Part shown: in pieces, positions 10,501-20,900 of the stretch
How positions within the stretch are numbered: the first letter of the stretch is position 1
How the letters are laid out: every line of letters begins with the position of its first letter
Source of the DNA: Methanosarcina siciliae T4/M
GTDB lineage: Archaea > Halobacteriota > Methanosarcinia > Methanosarcinales > Methanosarcinaceae
Reading direction: 5' to 3'
Length of the DNA stretch: 64,000 nucleotides
Assembly: GCF_000970085.1 (NCBI RefSeq)
Contig: NZ_CP009506.1
Span: 3,906,001 to 3,970,000, forward strand
Notes under the pieces: model-generated
Told to the model about the DNA's origin: nothing
Database searches by the model: none
The model's input: only the letters and a program-made list of their open reading frames with translations
Program-made: the position numbers and the translations under genes

Positions 10501-13345
10501 CTATGAACTTCAAAACTGTAGAATTGGTAATGGTGATAGCACCGGCATACCGTGTGCTTGCTGTGGTGGGATCATCCCCATTGGTGGTGTAGTAGATTAC
10601 AGGATTCGGGTCCAGGTTATCCGTAGTTAATAATGTTACCTGAGTTGCCGAAGTAATATTCCCTCCAGCAGGATTGGCTGTGACTGTAGGGGGTTCTGTA
10701 TCCGGTAATGAGATTATATAATCCGTCTTTACCTCCTCATCACTGCCTCCGTAATTAGACACCTTCAACCTGACTGTGTAATTGCCAACCGCAGTATAGA
10801 TGTATGAAGGGTTCTGTACGGTGCTGTCAGTGGCCCCGTCATTGTCGAAGTCCCATGCCCATCCAGTGACAATTCCGGTGGACTGGTCTGTGAACTGCAC
10901 CGTCATGGGTGCACCTCCCATGATATAGTCGGCGGTAAAGTTCGCAACCGGTGGTTCGGGAGTGGTGACTGTAATATATTCCGTTTTGGTCTCAGAATCG
11001 CTGCCGCCACTATTATACACAGTCAGCTTGACTGCGTATACATCGGGTATGCTGTATGTATATGAGGGGTTCTGATCTGTACTGTCAATAGTCCCGTCAT
11101 TGTCGAAGTCCCATGCCCATGAGCTGGGACTCTCAGTAGACTGGTCTGTAAAATTAACCGTCAAAGGTGCATCGCCATAATTAATGTCAGCGGTAAATTC
11201 AGCAACTGGAGAAGTGAAATTTAATTTTGTTATAAAAGCATCACTTTCGCCAGACATAGCAATTTGGTAGGCATCTGTGGTAACCGGGAAATTAGTAGAT
11301 GATGTCGATCCTGCAACATAGGCGTTTCCAGAACTGTCCATTGCAATACCATAACCATAGTCAGAGTCTGTCCCTCCGAGATAGGTGCTTAAGATGCAGG
11401 TTCCATCGGGGTCCAGTTTAGTCACGAAAGCATCATAACTACCGCCTCCGCTGTTTGTCTGGTACGCTCCCGGGGTGACCGGGAAATCTGCAGAATTCGT
11501 ATAGCCGGTGATGTAGGCGTATCCCATGCTATCGGTGGTAATTTCATATCCGTAATCAGCACTGCCATTTCCCCCAAGGTAGGTGCTATAAATAAGGCCG
11601 GTTCCTTCAGGGTTCAGCTTTGTCACATAGGCATCATAGGAACCTCCTCCATAAGTTGTCTGGTAGGCCCCTGAAGTGGTTGGGAAGTCTGAAGAAGACG
11701 TACTTCCTGTTATGCAGGCGTTTCCTGTGCCGTCTATCGTGAGAGCATAGCTGAGCTCGTAATCTGATCCGCCTAGAAAAGTGCTGTACACGAGACCTGT
11801 CCCTTCGGGATTTAGCTTGGTCACAAAGGCATCATAAGTGCCTCCCCCATGGGTTATCTGGTATGCTCCGACAGTTGTTGGGAAACCACTTTTAGCATAT
11901 CCGGTGACATAGGCGCTTCCTTCATCGTCTACTGCAATTTTTTGTCCATAGTCATTGCTGCTTCCTCCTAGATAGGTACTGTAAACAAGGGCGGTTCCGT
12001 CAGGGTTCAGCTTGGTCACAAAGGCATCCCTGTTACCAGCACGGGTTTCCATGTATGCTCCGGTGGTGGTTGGGAAGTTACCGCCATAACGAGGCGTATA
12101 TCCGGTGATGTAGGCATTTCCTGAACTGTCTACTGCAATACCAGTCCCGTATTCATCATCATTACCATCTCCTCCCAGGTAGGTACTGTAAGTTAAACTT
12201 CCAGTTGAATTTATCTTTGATACGAAGGCACAACATCTGAATGAAGTAGAATATGGTTTGGTAGTTTGGTAGGCTCCTGTAGTAGTCGGGAAGTCCGGAG
12301 ATAATGTTTTTCCGGTGATGTAAGCGTCTCCTGCGCTATCCACCGCAATGCCTAATCCATATTCAGAAGCAGTAATGTATCCCCCATTTCCTCCAAGGTA
12401 GGTGCTGTAAACCAGATTTCCAGCTGTGTCGAACTTGGATACGAATACGTCATAGTAACCACCGTTTGTTGTCTTATAAGCGCCAGCCGTGGTAGGAAAA
12501 TCTTTAGAATATGTGCCTCCGGTGATGTGGATATTGCCTTTACCATCAACCTTGATGCCGTATACAATTTCAGAATCGTTTCCCCCAAAATAGGTGGAGT
12601 AATTTATGAACGGATCAATAAGAAGAGTCCGGCTCCGGTCATACTCCCCCATCGAAAAACCATACGTTTCGTTGTCCAGCACATGATATATGACCTTCAC
12701 GCTGTTCCCGTCCTGGTACGCTTTCGGTGCAGCCATAGTCACATTGCTGTCATCTGTTGTAATAACAAGGCTCCCATCATCAGCAACGTGGATACTATCA
12801 GCACCAAGCACCTTAACCCTTATGTTATTCGGGTCAGCGCCGGGCGCAACGGAGAAAAGCTTCTCCACATTATTCCCGTGGGCTTTTGCAATCACTGTAA
12901 TGCCGGGATACAGTTCCCCGAGCGAGACAATCTTGTAGGTCGAAAGCCCAGTCTGCCATTTGCTGGAGTCGTTCCCCAAGAAATAAGAGACTTTTGTCTC
13001 TGCAGGGTATTCTCCCTGCGGGGTCAAAGAGATTACAGTACCGTCAGCAGTGACAAACTGCTCTTTCAATGCGACCCCACAGGTCACGTTATCCTTTGTA
13101 ACTGCAACCGAATGGGTCAGGTCAGTATCGGTTATATAAGCCGTTCCGTAGAATGTGTCGGCATAAAACTTCACAGCTTCCGGTTGCTGACCCTGGTTCT
13201 GAACGAACGGGATATGTACGTTCATCAACTGGGTGGCAGAAGCTTGAGAATCGGAATGGGTTTCTGCTAATGCGGGGGCCGCAAGCGAAGTCATGCACAG
13301 AAGTGCAACGATACAGAGAATAAGAAATATTCGTTTCACTCTCAC
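4535..13345 (-). CDS. Giant secreted multidomain PKD/SBBP/cohesin/dockerin-like protein
   Basis: This 2936-residue exported protein has a signal peptide at 1-28 (FLILCIVALLCMTSLAAPALA). Approximate domain order: an N-terminal domain usual in SBBP proteins (40-250); seven SBBP repeats of about 60-70 residues (STYLGG...GNAYITG...FPTT), probably a seven-bladed propeller (250-710); two PKD (710-885); three chitobiase-C-terminal-like repeats (885-1130); DUF3344 (1135-1410); three PKD; a second DUF3344 (1660-1940); PKD; a jelly-roll-like segment; a Big_2-like Ig domain (2167-2250); three PKD; a second jelly-roll-like segment; PKD; a cohesin-like domain (2735-2865); and a C-terminal dockerin-like pair of calcium loops (DLDGDG, DFNGNGRIDF). 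No membrane anchor or sorting motif is visible. The start is GTG with GGAG eight bases upstream. It is probably a cell-surface adhesin or scaffold; ligands are unknown. Confidence 0.92.
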   Translation of the reverse strand: MRVKRIFLILCIVALLCMTSLAAPALAETHSDSQASATQLMNVHIPFVQNQGQQPEAVKFYADTFYGTAYITDTDLTHSVAVTKDNVTCGVALKEQFVTADGTVISLTPQGEYPAETKVSYFLGNDSSKWQTGLSTYKIVSLGELYPGITVIAKAHGNNVEKLFSVAPGADPNNIRVKVLGADSIHVADDGSLVITTDDSNVTMAAPKAYQDGNSVKVIYHVLDNETYGFSMGEYDRSRTLLIDPFINYSTYFGGNDSEIVYGIKVDGKGNIHITGGTYSKDFPTTAGAYKTTNGGYYDVFVSKFDTAGNLVYSTYLGGNGGYITASEYGLGIAVDSAGDAYITGKTLSPDFPTTTGAYQTTKPYSTSFRCCAFVSKINSTGSLTYSTYLGGDGNDDEYGTGIAVDSSGNAYITGYTPRYGGNFPTTTGAYMETRAGNRDAFVTKLNPDGTALVYSTYLGGSSNDYGQKIAVDDEGSAYVTGYAKSGFPTTVGAYQITHGGGTYDAFVTKLNPEGTGLVYSTFLGGSDYELSYALTIDGTGNACITGSTSSSDFPTTSGAYQTTYGGGSYDAYVTKLNPEGTGLIYSTYLGGNGSADYGYEITTDSMGYAYITGYTNSADFPVTPGAYQTNSGGGSYDAFVTKLDPDGTCILSTYLGGTDSDYGYGIAMDSSGNAYVAGSTSSTNFPVTTDAYQIAMSGESDAFITKLNFTSPVAEFTADINYGDAPLTVNFTDQSTESPSSWAWDFDNDGTIDSTDQNPSYTYSIPDVYAVKLTVYNSGGSDSETKTEYITVTTPEPPVANFTADYIMGGAPMTVQFTDQSTGIVTGWAWDFDNDGATDSTVQNPSYIYTAVGNYTVRLKVSNYGGSDEEVKTDYIISLPDTEPPTVTANPAGGNITSATQVTLLTTDNLDPNPVIYYTTNGDDPTTASTRYAGAITITNSTVLKFIAVDASGNASPMQTETYTLEDMEAPNVTASPAGGTITVSTQVILSATDNADPDPSIYYTTDGSDPTTNSTQYTGAINITESTVLKFIAVDTSGNSSPVQTETYTFADMEAPAVTASLNSGNYYPARSVTLSATDNVDSNPSIYYTTDGSDPTTNSTLYTGPITMADYATTTLKFFAVDASGNVATVQIRNYTSYTGDYYTGGRFYTGNDLETGAYQEGNIAVKYSQGDSGYKSGGGWYSTTVHWTNTDLPIPADATVKEARLYQSYTWNNPGNPDFSLQFNGNTVNQTAFYGDGTDNFNGQGIFDVTPYFNKNSNTAIINASNPGVGIGGLYGAVLVVIYEDADEPYRMIWIDEGCDSLYNADGISTDPYVAYAMFNNVTTENFVSSKMTTFLPSGADNSQSNILFNKRSVPIKGSGGGDPAYKWYDVTGTLQNGTNELGVSCDGYMNLASAILEVTRETASEANFSANTTSGHAPLTVKFTDISTGTPTSWAWNFGDGENSTEQNPTHIYTTEGTCNVTLTVSNSLGRDSEVKTGYITVGSIVLAPIAELSSDVTSGTAPLSVRFTDESTNIPTSWAWDFGDGKSSTEQNPSHTYETLGTYTVKLTASNYGGSNTTTRTDYISVTSDVSAPVANFTIDADSGQVPFTVNFTDTSTGSVSSWNWEFGNGSTSTEQNPTHTYVTEGSYNVNLTVTGPGGSDTATLPIAVLTPLTANSYNGGIPLTTVQRGTVSGELWYDSYYSMETSAQKTFTLPSYTDIKWARLYVDVYDGHMQNNYRGNVSIGIDSNGDSTYELRKQETFDTAYSFPGEGGTGPVWLSDHMNRVTSDYLMWYDLTDEINGQTVNVQATTTKTDSSFDGRVKAITLVVAYDDGDSDQVYYWVNQGHDTVNPLDTEYTGSTLFGTSSLASGWSSAKLIAIYFASKDGIYTFNGTILASGVASGPYYGANTWDISSLPIPGQDSVLAYDKQGSNYYKMPLALMSIGYSSASPILPDAAFAADITNGTAPLNVNFTDQSTGTPTSWLWDFGDGATSTEQSPVHTYTAEGNYSVKLTVTNASGSDDELKTDYITVTSEGASLPWQDPCESLDSWTCTNCGLFDTPVYEGNYSIGCNPGQLSGYNIYTSSERTIYIPEGAKTLRFDALSLSTNYVYSSWVKVFLDGDEKLSLPVILNNKDWKHYEIDLTGIEPGEHTFKIGSYMEYWWGNAGFYIDNIWVIADEEVLSTVTVSPAEAELEAGDNLTFSAQASTQYGERLTDTVFTWFSSDGSVGTVDNDGIFTALSAGTVTVNATADGVTGSATLSVGSSTPPAPVAAFSANVTSGEVPLTIQFADESTGEEIISWMWDFENDGVVDSTEQNPSYIYNAAGNYTVNLTVTNDAGSDDEIKTDYITVVMPPVPEADFSTNTTSGSAPLTVEFSDASTNSPTSWAWDFGDNETSSEQNPEHTYSAAGNYTVNLTVTNAGGSDSEVKIGYITVSEPSTPEPEPVAAFTANVTSGSAPLTVNFTDQSTGSPTSWLWDFDNDGNVDSEEQNPSHEYTVEGAYTVTLTATNAYGNDTETKTGYITVTNPNRFTNSGFETGDFTGWTTGSTTSISTSKIHSGVYGTHLDMSGTQDTNFVQQSVDLTNVESFSFWGYGESTTRTYYVYIDDVLVAQPAATSNVWTQYTIPTNYSGVHTVAVKWIGSYSFGADIDDFSTNYVYANFTATPTLGIAPLAVQFTDNSTGSPTSWFWDFGDGATSNESSPMHTYSAAGNYTVNLTVENAAGSDFESKSDYIEVSEISGSTVSLYFDPESSSVSENESTEISVVASNFPAGLSGYNLTVSIDDPAIAEIVDIEYPSWALITQNSTLPATSIYMKTVDLEDAVQEGAADVVLATLTVSGKEKGSANLSIGVKRLEEDSGDSIEPVLLAGTIEVTLLSPLPDQEYAPKDLDGDGLYEDLTGNGEFSFVDIVAYFHNMDWIEENMPVEYFDFNGNGRIDFDDVVDMFAMI

Positions 13346-13378
13346 TCACTCCACATTTATAAAATTTCCACTCGAAGA

Positions 13379-13510
13379 TCCTGTGATTGTGGCCATTTTC
13401 AGCAGGATCTAAGAGGGATTTTAGGGATTGAATCACAATTATTTTAGAGCTCTTTCAGTCAAAGGGGGAATCCCCCAATCGTGAAAAACAAAAAAATTTG
13501 CGGTGTATAT
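13379..13510. repeat. Duplicated ~130-bp block, copy next to the 2936-aa gene start
   Basis: This block, which includes GCAGGATCTAAGAG, TTAGGGATTGAATCACAAT and a GGGGGATTCCCCC-type palindrome, recurs with few differences at 13957-14094 in the same orientation. It ends about 30 bases before the GTG start of the giant gene and so forms its leader/promoter-proximal sequence. Confidence 0.75.
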
Positions 13511-13956
13511 CAAAAACCCGGATCTGCATTATATTGCGTATTTCAGATCAGCCCAAATTATTGAATTTAAATTACTCTGCAAAATTTAGTTATCACTTCT
13601 GAAGTAAAGAACGAAATTTTCCAAGTATTACTGCCTCCTCTCAGTCCTCCAACATTTGATTCAATGTTATGGAGTTGATCCGGATTTGGATTCTGAATCT
13701 TCTGGAGAGGATCAGTTTTCAGAGTTTGTATACTTTAGTATGAGAAAAGGTTATGACGTATATAAATTGATCTGAAAAATAAGAATAGTATATATTTATA
13801 TACGTGATAAGTAACAAAAATATACTGATTTGTAATACTTGTGTTGCTGATTAGGAATTACATGGTCGAAATGAAATAGAGAAAAGTTACTACTATTCAA
13901 GAATTATTTTGCTCCTTCGGGATAAATTATAACGAGTTACAGAAAAGCAGACGCTA
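13511..13956. other. AT-rich spacer between the two copies of the duplicated block
   Basis: No gene is seen. TATA-like tracts occur around 13787-13802 (TATATATTTATATACG). Confidence 0.45.
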
Positions 13957-14094
13957 GTTCCTGTGGTTGTGGCCTTTTTCAGCAGGATCTAAGAGAGGTG
14001 TTAGGGATTGAATCACAATTATTTTTAGCTCTTTTAGTCCGTGGGGAGATCTCCCAATAATAAAAAAATGAAAAAATTACGGCGTATATTCAAA
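13957..14094. repeat. Duplicated ~130-bp block, distal copy
   Basis: This is the second copy of the block at 13379-13510, with the same order of segments (CCTGTGGTTGTGGCC, GCAGGATCTAAGAG, TTAGGGATTGAATCACAAT, GGGAGATCTCCC). The palindrome differs in sequence but keeps its symmetry, which hints that the secondary structure is under selection. Confidence 0.75.
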
Positions 14095-14386
14095 ACCTGA
14101 AAAGAAACGGGGACTCAAATACCCATATCCGGGCTTCACCCATTCAAGCTTAAGTGTTACTTTATGTTCTCAAAAACATCCATCTTTTTCATAAGGCTGA
14201 AAAATGATTTTATACATTACGAGATATAGTTCATTATTAATAATACGATTTAAAATTATCATAACATTTCATATACCTGAATTAAAAGAGAAATTTTAAA
14301 TAGGAGTGTTTCATCCGATATTATGCCTTCAAAAAAAACTCAAAAACAGAAAAAATTCCTTAGCATTATTTGGACGCCCAGAAATT

Positions 14387-14414
14387 CCCCACCTGTGAGG
14401 GCGGGCAGGTGGGG
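14387..14414. repeat. Inverted repeat (hairpin) CCCCACCTG / CAGGTGGGG
   Basis: A perfect 9-bp stem with a 10-base loop, flanked by ATTC on the left and AGTTT on the right. A sequence-related hairpin lies at 14720-14747, about 320 bases away. Confidence 0.6.
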
Positions 14415-14507
14415 AGTTTAATGTTTTCATTCAAACTATTCTTCTTTAACTTTTCTCTGTTTACATATGGGTCCAATGCTTGATTTTCGTATACACTCAT
14501 TATAGTT

Positions 14508-14702
14508 TCAAAAGTTCTTTGAGTTCCACATCTCTGGATCAACTATTTCTCGTGGCCTGGTAATACAAATTTCAAATATGATAACATTAAATATTATGAA
14601 AATTAGGAAAAATATTAAATACCTGCTCAACATACATAGTTCTGTCAAAAAATGTCCAAAAGACACCAAAACAGACACGCCTCCTAAATATATGTGCGAC
14701 AC
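14508..14702 (-). CDS. Doubtful small membrane ORF between two related hairpins
   Basis: This 64-codon frame encodes a single hydrophobic segment (YLIFFLIFIIFNVIIFEI). It sits between the hairpins at 14387-14414 and 14720-14747. No convincing SD or known family was found. It could be a real small membrane protein or chance in AT-rich DNA. Confidence 0.2.
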   Translation of the reverse strand: MSHIYLGGVSVLVSFGHFLTELCMLSRYLIFFLIFIIFNVIIFEICITRPREIVDPEMWNSKNF

Positions 14703-14719
14703 ATTCGACTCTGAAAATT

Positions 14720-14747
14720 CCTCTCCTGTAAATGTATACAGGTGAGG
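14720..14747. repeat. Inverted repeat CCTCTCCTGTA / TACAGGTGAGG
   Basis: An 11-bp stem with one mismatch and a 6-base loop. Flanks (ATTC left, AGTTT right) and stem sequence resemble the hairpin at 14387-14414, so both probably come from one repeat family. Confidence 0.6.
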
Positions 14748-14910
14748 AGTTTCAGGTAAAGAATAAATCCGTATCTATTCTATGAATAGCGTCCAAAAGT
14801 ATAATTCAGAGAATTTCATCTGCGTTTTTTGAGAAAAACAACCTTAATTCAACTCCCCAGGTTCTGACCCATAAAATCATATTTTACAAATAGATGAAAG
14901 AAAAAGTTGT

Positions 14911-14941
14911 GGGAAATTTAAGAAAAACTTTCTCTATTCCC
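14911..14941 (-). terminator. Hairpin downstream of the 1992-aa surface protein gene
   Basis: This is the counterpart of 4458-4489. The similarity between the 3' flanks of the two giant genes extends roughly 95-100 bases past each stop codon and includes this hairpin. Confidence 0.5.
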
Positions 14942-14988
14942 TTTCATTTTATCAAATTTACCCATGTTTTTTCATTGTTTCTCTTCAA

Positions 14989-17900
14989 TTAAATCATTGC
15001 AAACATCCGCACTACATCATCAAAGTCTATCCTCCCATTCCCGTTGAAGTCAAAGTACTCCACCGGCATGTTTTCCTCTATCCAGTCCATGTTATGGAAG
15101 TATGCCACTATATCTACGAAACTGAACTCCCCGTTTCCGGTGAGGTCTTCATAGAGTCCGTCTCCGTCAAGGTCTTCAGGGGCATATTCCTGGTCAGGCA
15201 GAGGGGAAAGAATGGTTACTTCAATTGTCCCTGTTAAAAATCCTGGTTCGATAGAGTCACCGGAATCTTCCTCCAGACGTTTAACCCCTATCGAAAGGTT
15301 TGCAGATCCTTTCTCCCTTCCTGAAATCGTGAGAGTAGCAAGCACAACATCTGCTGCATCTGCCTTAACGGCATCTTCCAGGTCAACAGTTTTCATGTAG
15401 ATCGAAGTCCCGGGCAGGGTAGAGTTCTCAGTAATAAGAGCCCAGGAGGGATAATCAATGTCCACGATCTCGGCAACATCCGGGTCGTCAAGAGCAACGG
15501 TCAGGTTGTAGCCTGAGAGGCCTGCAGGGAAATTACTGGCAACGAGATTTATTTCAGTGGATTCGTTTTCTGCAACTGAGGAACTTTCAGGGTCGAAATA
15601 GAGAGTAACGGTTGACCCGGAAGCTTCGGAAACTTCAATGTAATCCGATTTTGACTCAAAGTCAGAACCAGCGGCATTTTCTACAGTCAGATTTACAGTA
15701 TAGGTTTCGGCTGATGTGTACGTGTGGATAGGACTCTGCTCAGTTGAGTTTGCACCATCTCCGAAGTCCCAGAACCAGGAGGTTGGAGATCCAGTAGATT
15801 CATCACTGAACTGAACAGTCAGAGGAACATCACCGTTAGTTACATTTGCAGTGAAAGCAGCAACTGGTTCTTCAGGCGTAGAAGATTCTGATAACATGAT
15901 ATAATCAGTCTTCACCTCGGAATCGCTACCAACTTCATTTGTAACTGTGAGGTTCACTGTGTAGTTACCTGCTGCAGAATAAGTATGCACCGGGTTCTGT
16001 TCCGATGACGTTTCGTTATCTCCGAAGTCCCATACCCAGGCAGTTGGGGAACCTGTTGACTCGTCGGAGAACCGGACAGCCAGAGGAACCCCACCTTCAG
16101 TTACATTTACACTGAAGTCTGCAGTTGGAGCCACCGGCCCGGATCCTGCATATTTTACGCTCATGAGGACAAGCGGGATCTTGTAGTACTTTTCATCCTG
16201 CTTGTTGTAGGTAAAAGTACTATCTTCTCCGGCCGTGAGCATGGAACTCACGTCCCAGGTATTGTCTCCATAGTAGCTACCCTGCGGTGTCCCTGAGGTC
16301 AGGGTTGTACCCTGGAAAGTATAGATACCGTCCACACTGGCAAGGTAGATTGCAGAGAGGTTTGCAGAATTCCAGTCGCTTGCAAGCGTTGAAGTGTCAA
16401 ATGCAGTCGAACCTGTATATTCCGTATCCAGCGGATTGACCGTATCATGGCCCTGGTTGACCCGGTAATACACCTCATCGGAATCACCGTCATCGTAGGC
16501 AACAACCAGTGTCATGGCCTTGACACGACCGTCAAAATTGGAGTCGATCTTTGAGGTTATGGCCTGTACATTCACCTGCTGACCTCCAATTGCGTCAGTG
16601 AGATCGTACCACATCAGGTAGTCACTTGTTACACGGTTCATGTGGTCGCTTAACCATACAGGGCCGGCTCCGCCTTCTCCGGGGAACGAGTATGTGGTGT
16701 TGAAAGTTTCGTTCTTCCGGAGTTCGTAGGTGCTATCGCCATCGGCATCGATGCCAATCTCAACATTTCCTCTGTAATTGTTTTGCATGTGTCCGTCATA
16801 GACGTCAATGTAGAGTCTGGCCCACTTAATATCAGAATAAGAAGGTAGAGTAAACGCTTTTTGAGCAGACGTCTCCATAGCGTAATATGAATCGTACCAG
16901 AGTCCACCTGAAACCGTTCCGTTTTGTACGTTTGTCAGTGGAATACCACCGTTGTAGCTGTCTGAAGTTAGTGGTGCACTGACAACAACAGGTTCGGTAG
17001 AAGTTATTGTATTACTGCCTCCCGGTCCTGTAGCGATTAGAGTGACATTGTAACTTCCTTCTGTCACATAGGTATGGATCGGGTTCTGTTCGGTAGAAAT
17101 ACCACCGTCTCCGAATTCCCACTTCCAGCTGCTCACGCTACCGTTAGAAGTATCAGTGAACTGAACCGTAAACGGCACCCTGCCTGAATTTGAATCCATA
17201 GTGAAGCTTGCGATGGGTGCTGAAACATCAGAAGTTACAGTGATGTAATCGGTTTTTATTGTGGAATTGCTTCCGCCGTAATTTGTGGCAGTGAGTTTTA
17301 CAGTATATGTGCCTATGGTTTCATATGTGTGGGTTGGATTTTGCTCAGTAGAGGTATCTCCTTCTCCGAAGTCCCAGGTCCATGAGGTTGGGGTGTTTGT
17401 GGATTCGTCCGTAAACTGGACGGAGAGAGGTGCTGTTCCGGTTGTCGGATCTGCACTGAAGTTGGCTTCAGGGGCAAGAACAACTGAGCCCACTGTTATG
17501 TATCCGGTTTTCTCTTCAGAATCGCTTCCGAGGGAGTTCGAGACTGTGAGTTTTACGGTATAGGTTCCTTCAGCAGTGTAGGTGTGGGTCGGATTTTGCT
17601 CAGTGGAGTTTTTCCCGTCTCCGAAGTCCCAGGCCCAGCTGGTTGGGGTGCCGGTAGAGGTGTCGGTGAACTCCACGTTTAACGGAGCGTTTCCGCTCGT
17701 AACACTTGCTGTGAAGTTGGCTTCAGAGGCAGTTTCTCTAGTGACTTCAAGAACAGCATTGGCGAAGTTAAAGTAGCTGGGGCCAGTGACTCCAAGTTCG
17801 TTCTCCCCGTTCGAAAGGGCGTCTGTGACACTGAAGTACTTGATAGTCGGATCCGATCCGCCTGTTTTAATTCTGGGAAGAGATTCACCATTGAAGTTTA

Positions 17901-20900
17901 TGGAGTTGACGTCGCCGTCGTCTGATTCTAGGACAGTGATGACCCTGGCGGAGAAAAGATCGTCGGTGCTTACGTTGTCAAACATCGTATAACCCCAGGC
18001 CAATTCAGGACCGTAATCGGCGAGCAGACAGTCGCTGCCTTCGTTCACCCAGATCTGGCGATAAGGTTCGCTGTCGGCCTCGTAGACCACAATAAGGGCC
18101 GTGGCATAGTAGGCATAATCATTTAAAGAGTTCGTGGAAGTGAGAACTGCCGTATTGTCGCCGGTTGTGTTCAGGTATGTGGTTACATCGAAGGCATACT
18201 GGCCATTGATGCAGTCCCAGTATTTTGCATCGGCTTCCTGGGTCTCATGACCGTTGAACTGGAGATTGAACCCGGGATCTCCATACCACGTCGAGCCCTG
18301 GTAAAGCCGGGCCGACTTTATGGTCGCACCGGCGGGGATATCAAGATCATCTGCGGAAAAAGTTCTAGTTGTGACGACTTTTTTGTTGGTTGAAACATAA
18401 CGACCTGATATGGCGACAGCCACCCCAACATTGCCTTCCGTATAGAACACGTTGTTTACCAGATCATATCCATTGGAGTACCGGCCCCCGTTATATTTCT
18501 GGCCGGTTGTGGATATGGTCGCAGTTTTAGTGTATTCGTTGTTTGTTTCATTTGTTTCGGCAATAACGTCCGCGGGGTCAGCCGTGACAGTGATCGCAAC
18601 AGTATCGCCGACCTGCCGTATTATATCTTCAATACTGATGGTGGTGCTGTTTCCTCCTCCAAGTTCCGGTATAGTTACATTTGTACTGACTTCGCCTATC
18701 AGTACCGTTACATTGAATGTTCCGGTATTTCCTGCACCTGAATTGAGAACGGTTACCTTGAGAGTGTTATTGCAGAAGGGATAATTGGTAAACGACACCG
18801 AAGATAGTGACAGGTCAGGGGTGGAAGATGTAACCATCACTGTCTTCGATATTTCATTGTTCGAGATGTCGGAATCCTCAATCGCTTCTTCGGGATCCAC
18901 AACGGCAGTGAGATTTACCTCACCGTATGAGGAAGGTGTCCAGGAAATGTCGACAGTACGTGATTCTCCGCTTTCAAGGGAAGGAATAGTACTTCGGCCT
19001 ACTTCCACATTATCTGCAAGTAGTGAGACGTTGAATTCCCCGGCTGCTGCCAGGCCCGTGTTCCTGACCGTTACATTTACGTCTCCGGCAGTCCCTTCAA
19101 CTGGAGAGTCGGCTGCGATTGCCTCTGCAACAAGATCCGGGCTGAAGGCAGTAACCGTTACTGTCTCCGAGAGTATATTATTCGCGCTACCGGAATCGGC
19201 AATAGCGCCTTCCGGATCCACAACGGCCGTGAGGTTAACCTCTCCGTATGAGGAAGGTGTCCAGGAGATGGTGACAATGCATGATTCCCCTGTTTCGAGG
19301 GAATAAACAGTATTCCGGCCAACTTCCGTATTGTCGGCTAGCAGTGAGACATCGAATGTTCCGGTTGCTACCGGCCCTGCATTCCTGACCGTTACGTTCA
19401 CGGAACCCGGCTTGCCCTGGACAGGAGAATCAGCAACGATTGAATCCGCGATAAGATCGGTGCTGGTTACGGTGACCAGTGCAACACCTGAGACTTCCCC
19501 GCTCGCTGCGCTCAAGTTTGCTGTACCGAGATCTATTGCACTGAATAACCCTGTTGAATCCGTTGTTCCGACAGTCTCGTTATCACTGGACCAGCTAAAG
19601 TCAATCCCGGATATGGCATTTCCGTCCTGGTCCAGTGCTCTGGCAGTAAACTGCAGAGTGTTTCCCGTGCTAAGGACAGCTGAGGAAGGCGAAACCTCAA
19701 TAGTGGTCAGTTCCGGTGTTTCTACCGTTACCTGAGCAGTGCCGTTTAGGCTTTCTGCAGATGCTGTTATTTTGGTGCTTCCGACTGCAAGGGGCGTGAA
19801 GAAACCTGTCGAGTTTACTGTGCCGACCATTTCATTGCTGCTTTCCCAGGTGAAGGCGATGTTTGGCATCGAGTTTCCGTACTGGTCTTTTGCAACGGCG
19901 GTAAACTGCAGGATGCTGCTGGTGGTCAGGTCCGCAGTCACCGGGGTGACTTCGATGCTGGTAAAAACCGGCTCCTCGTCAAAATAGTTTTCATAGGGCT
20001 GCATCAGGGGGTAATAGTCGGTCCCAAGGTCGTTTGGAATTGTGTAGGGAGTATCGCCGATCCCGTCGTTGTTTTCGTCGGTGCCGGTGTAATCAGACCA
20101 GTAGTTGCCCATGTAACCTGAGTAGGTCTGGCCGTTGTAGGTGTATTTGATAGGAATGGTGGAGTTTAAACTTGCAGTAAAATCACCTGACCATCCCCAT
20201 GCTCTTACAAGACTCGTTTTTATGAAATTGTTATTATAAAACGTATGATCGTTACCTGGCTCATAGAGCAATATTCCTTCAGGGTTTTGTAAGAAATTAT
20301 TTTTGGAAAATGTGCAATTGTTTGCCATATAAATAAGACCAGCAGCTCCTGTACTGTTAACAATAGTATTATTCTCAAATAATCCATCCATAACTCCCCA
20401 CACTGCAATAGCACCATATGTCGATTGGGAATCATAGAGGGTATTATTTACAAAGTTTGCATTGTCTGATAGTACTCTAATTCCATAAAGTCCTCCACTT
20501 TCCAAAACAAGGTTGTTTTCAAAAATCACATTATCTGTATCTAACTCCACACCATTAGATGTCTTGATTTTGGTAAAAGTACAATTCTTGAAAGTTAAGT
20601 CCGAAGCCGTACTTACTGAAGAAATGGTAATCTTTGGCTCCGACTTTAGTTTTATTCCTTCAAGAACAGTTCCAGTTGCATTTTCAGATGCACTTGAGCC
20701 TTCAGGTAGATATATGCTACTACCCACTGTTACGAAATCAGTTCCTTCTCCTATGATGCTTAAGTATGGTATATTTACATAAAAACCGCTATATGTTCCG
20801 CTGTAAACAAAGATCGTATCTCCGGAAGAAGCGCTGTTAATAGCAGCCTGTATATCAGTGAAATCTACTCCACCATCATCATCGACGTACCATGTCTTTG

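Noticed and set aside
12527..13270. 247-codon plus-strand frame opposite the 2936-aa gene
   Set aside because: It is antisense to the signal peptide and N-terminal domain of a clear gene, has no SD or domain, and its codons mirror the real frame.
18785..19306. Long plus-strand frames opposite the 1992-aa gene
   Set aside because: They are shadows of repetitive Ser/Thr/Val-rich CARDB coding sequence; no start signal and no homology.
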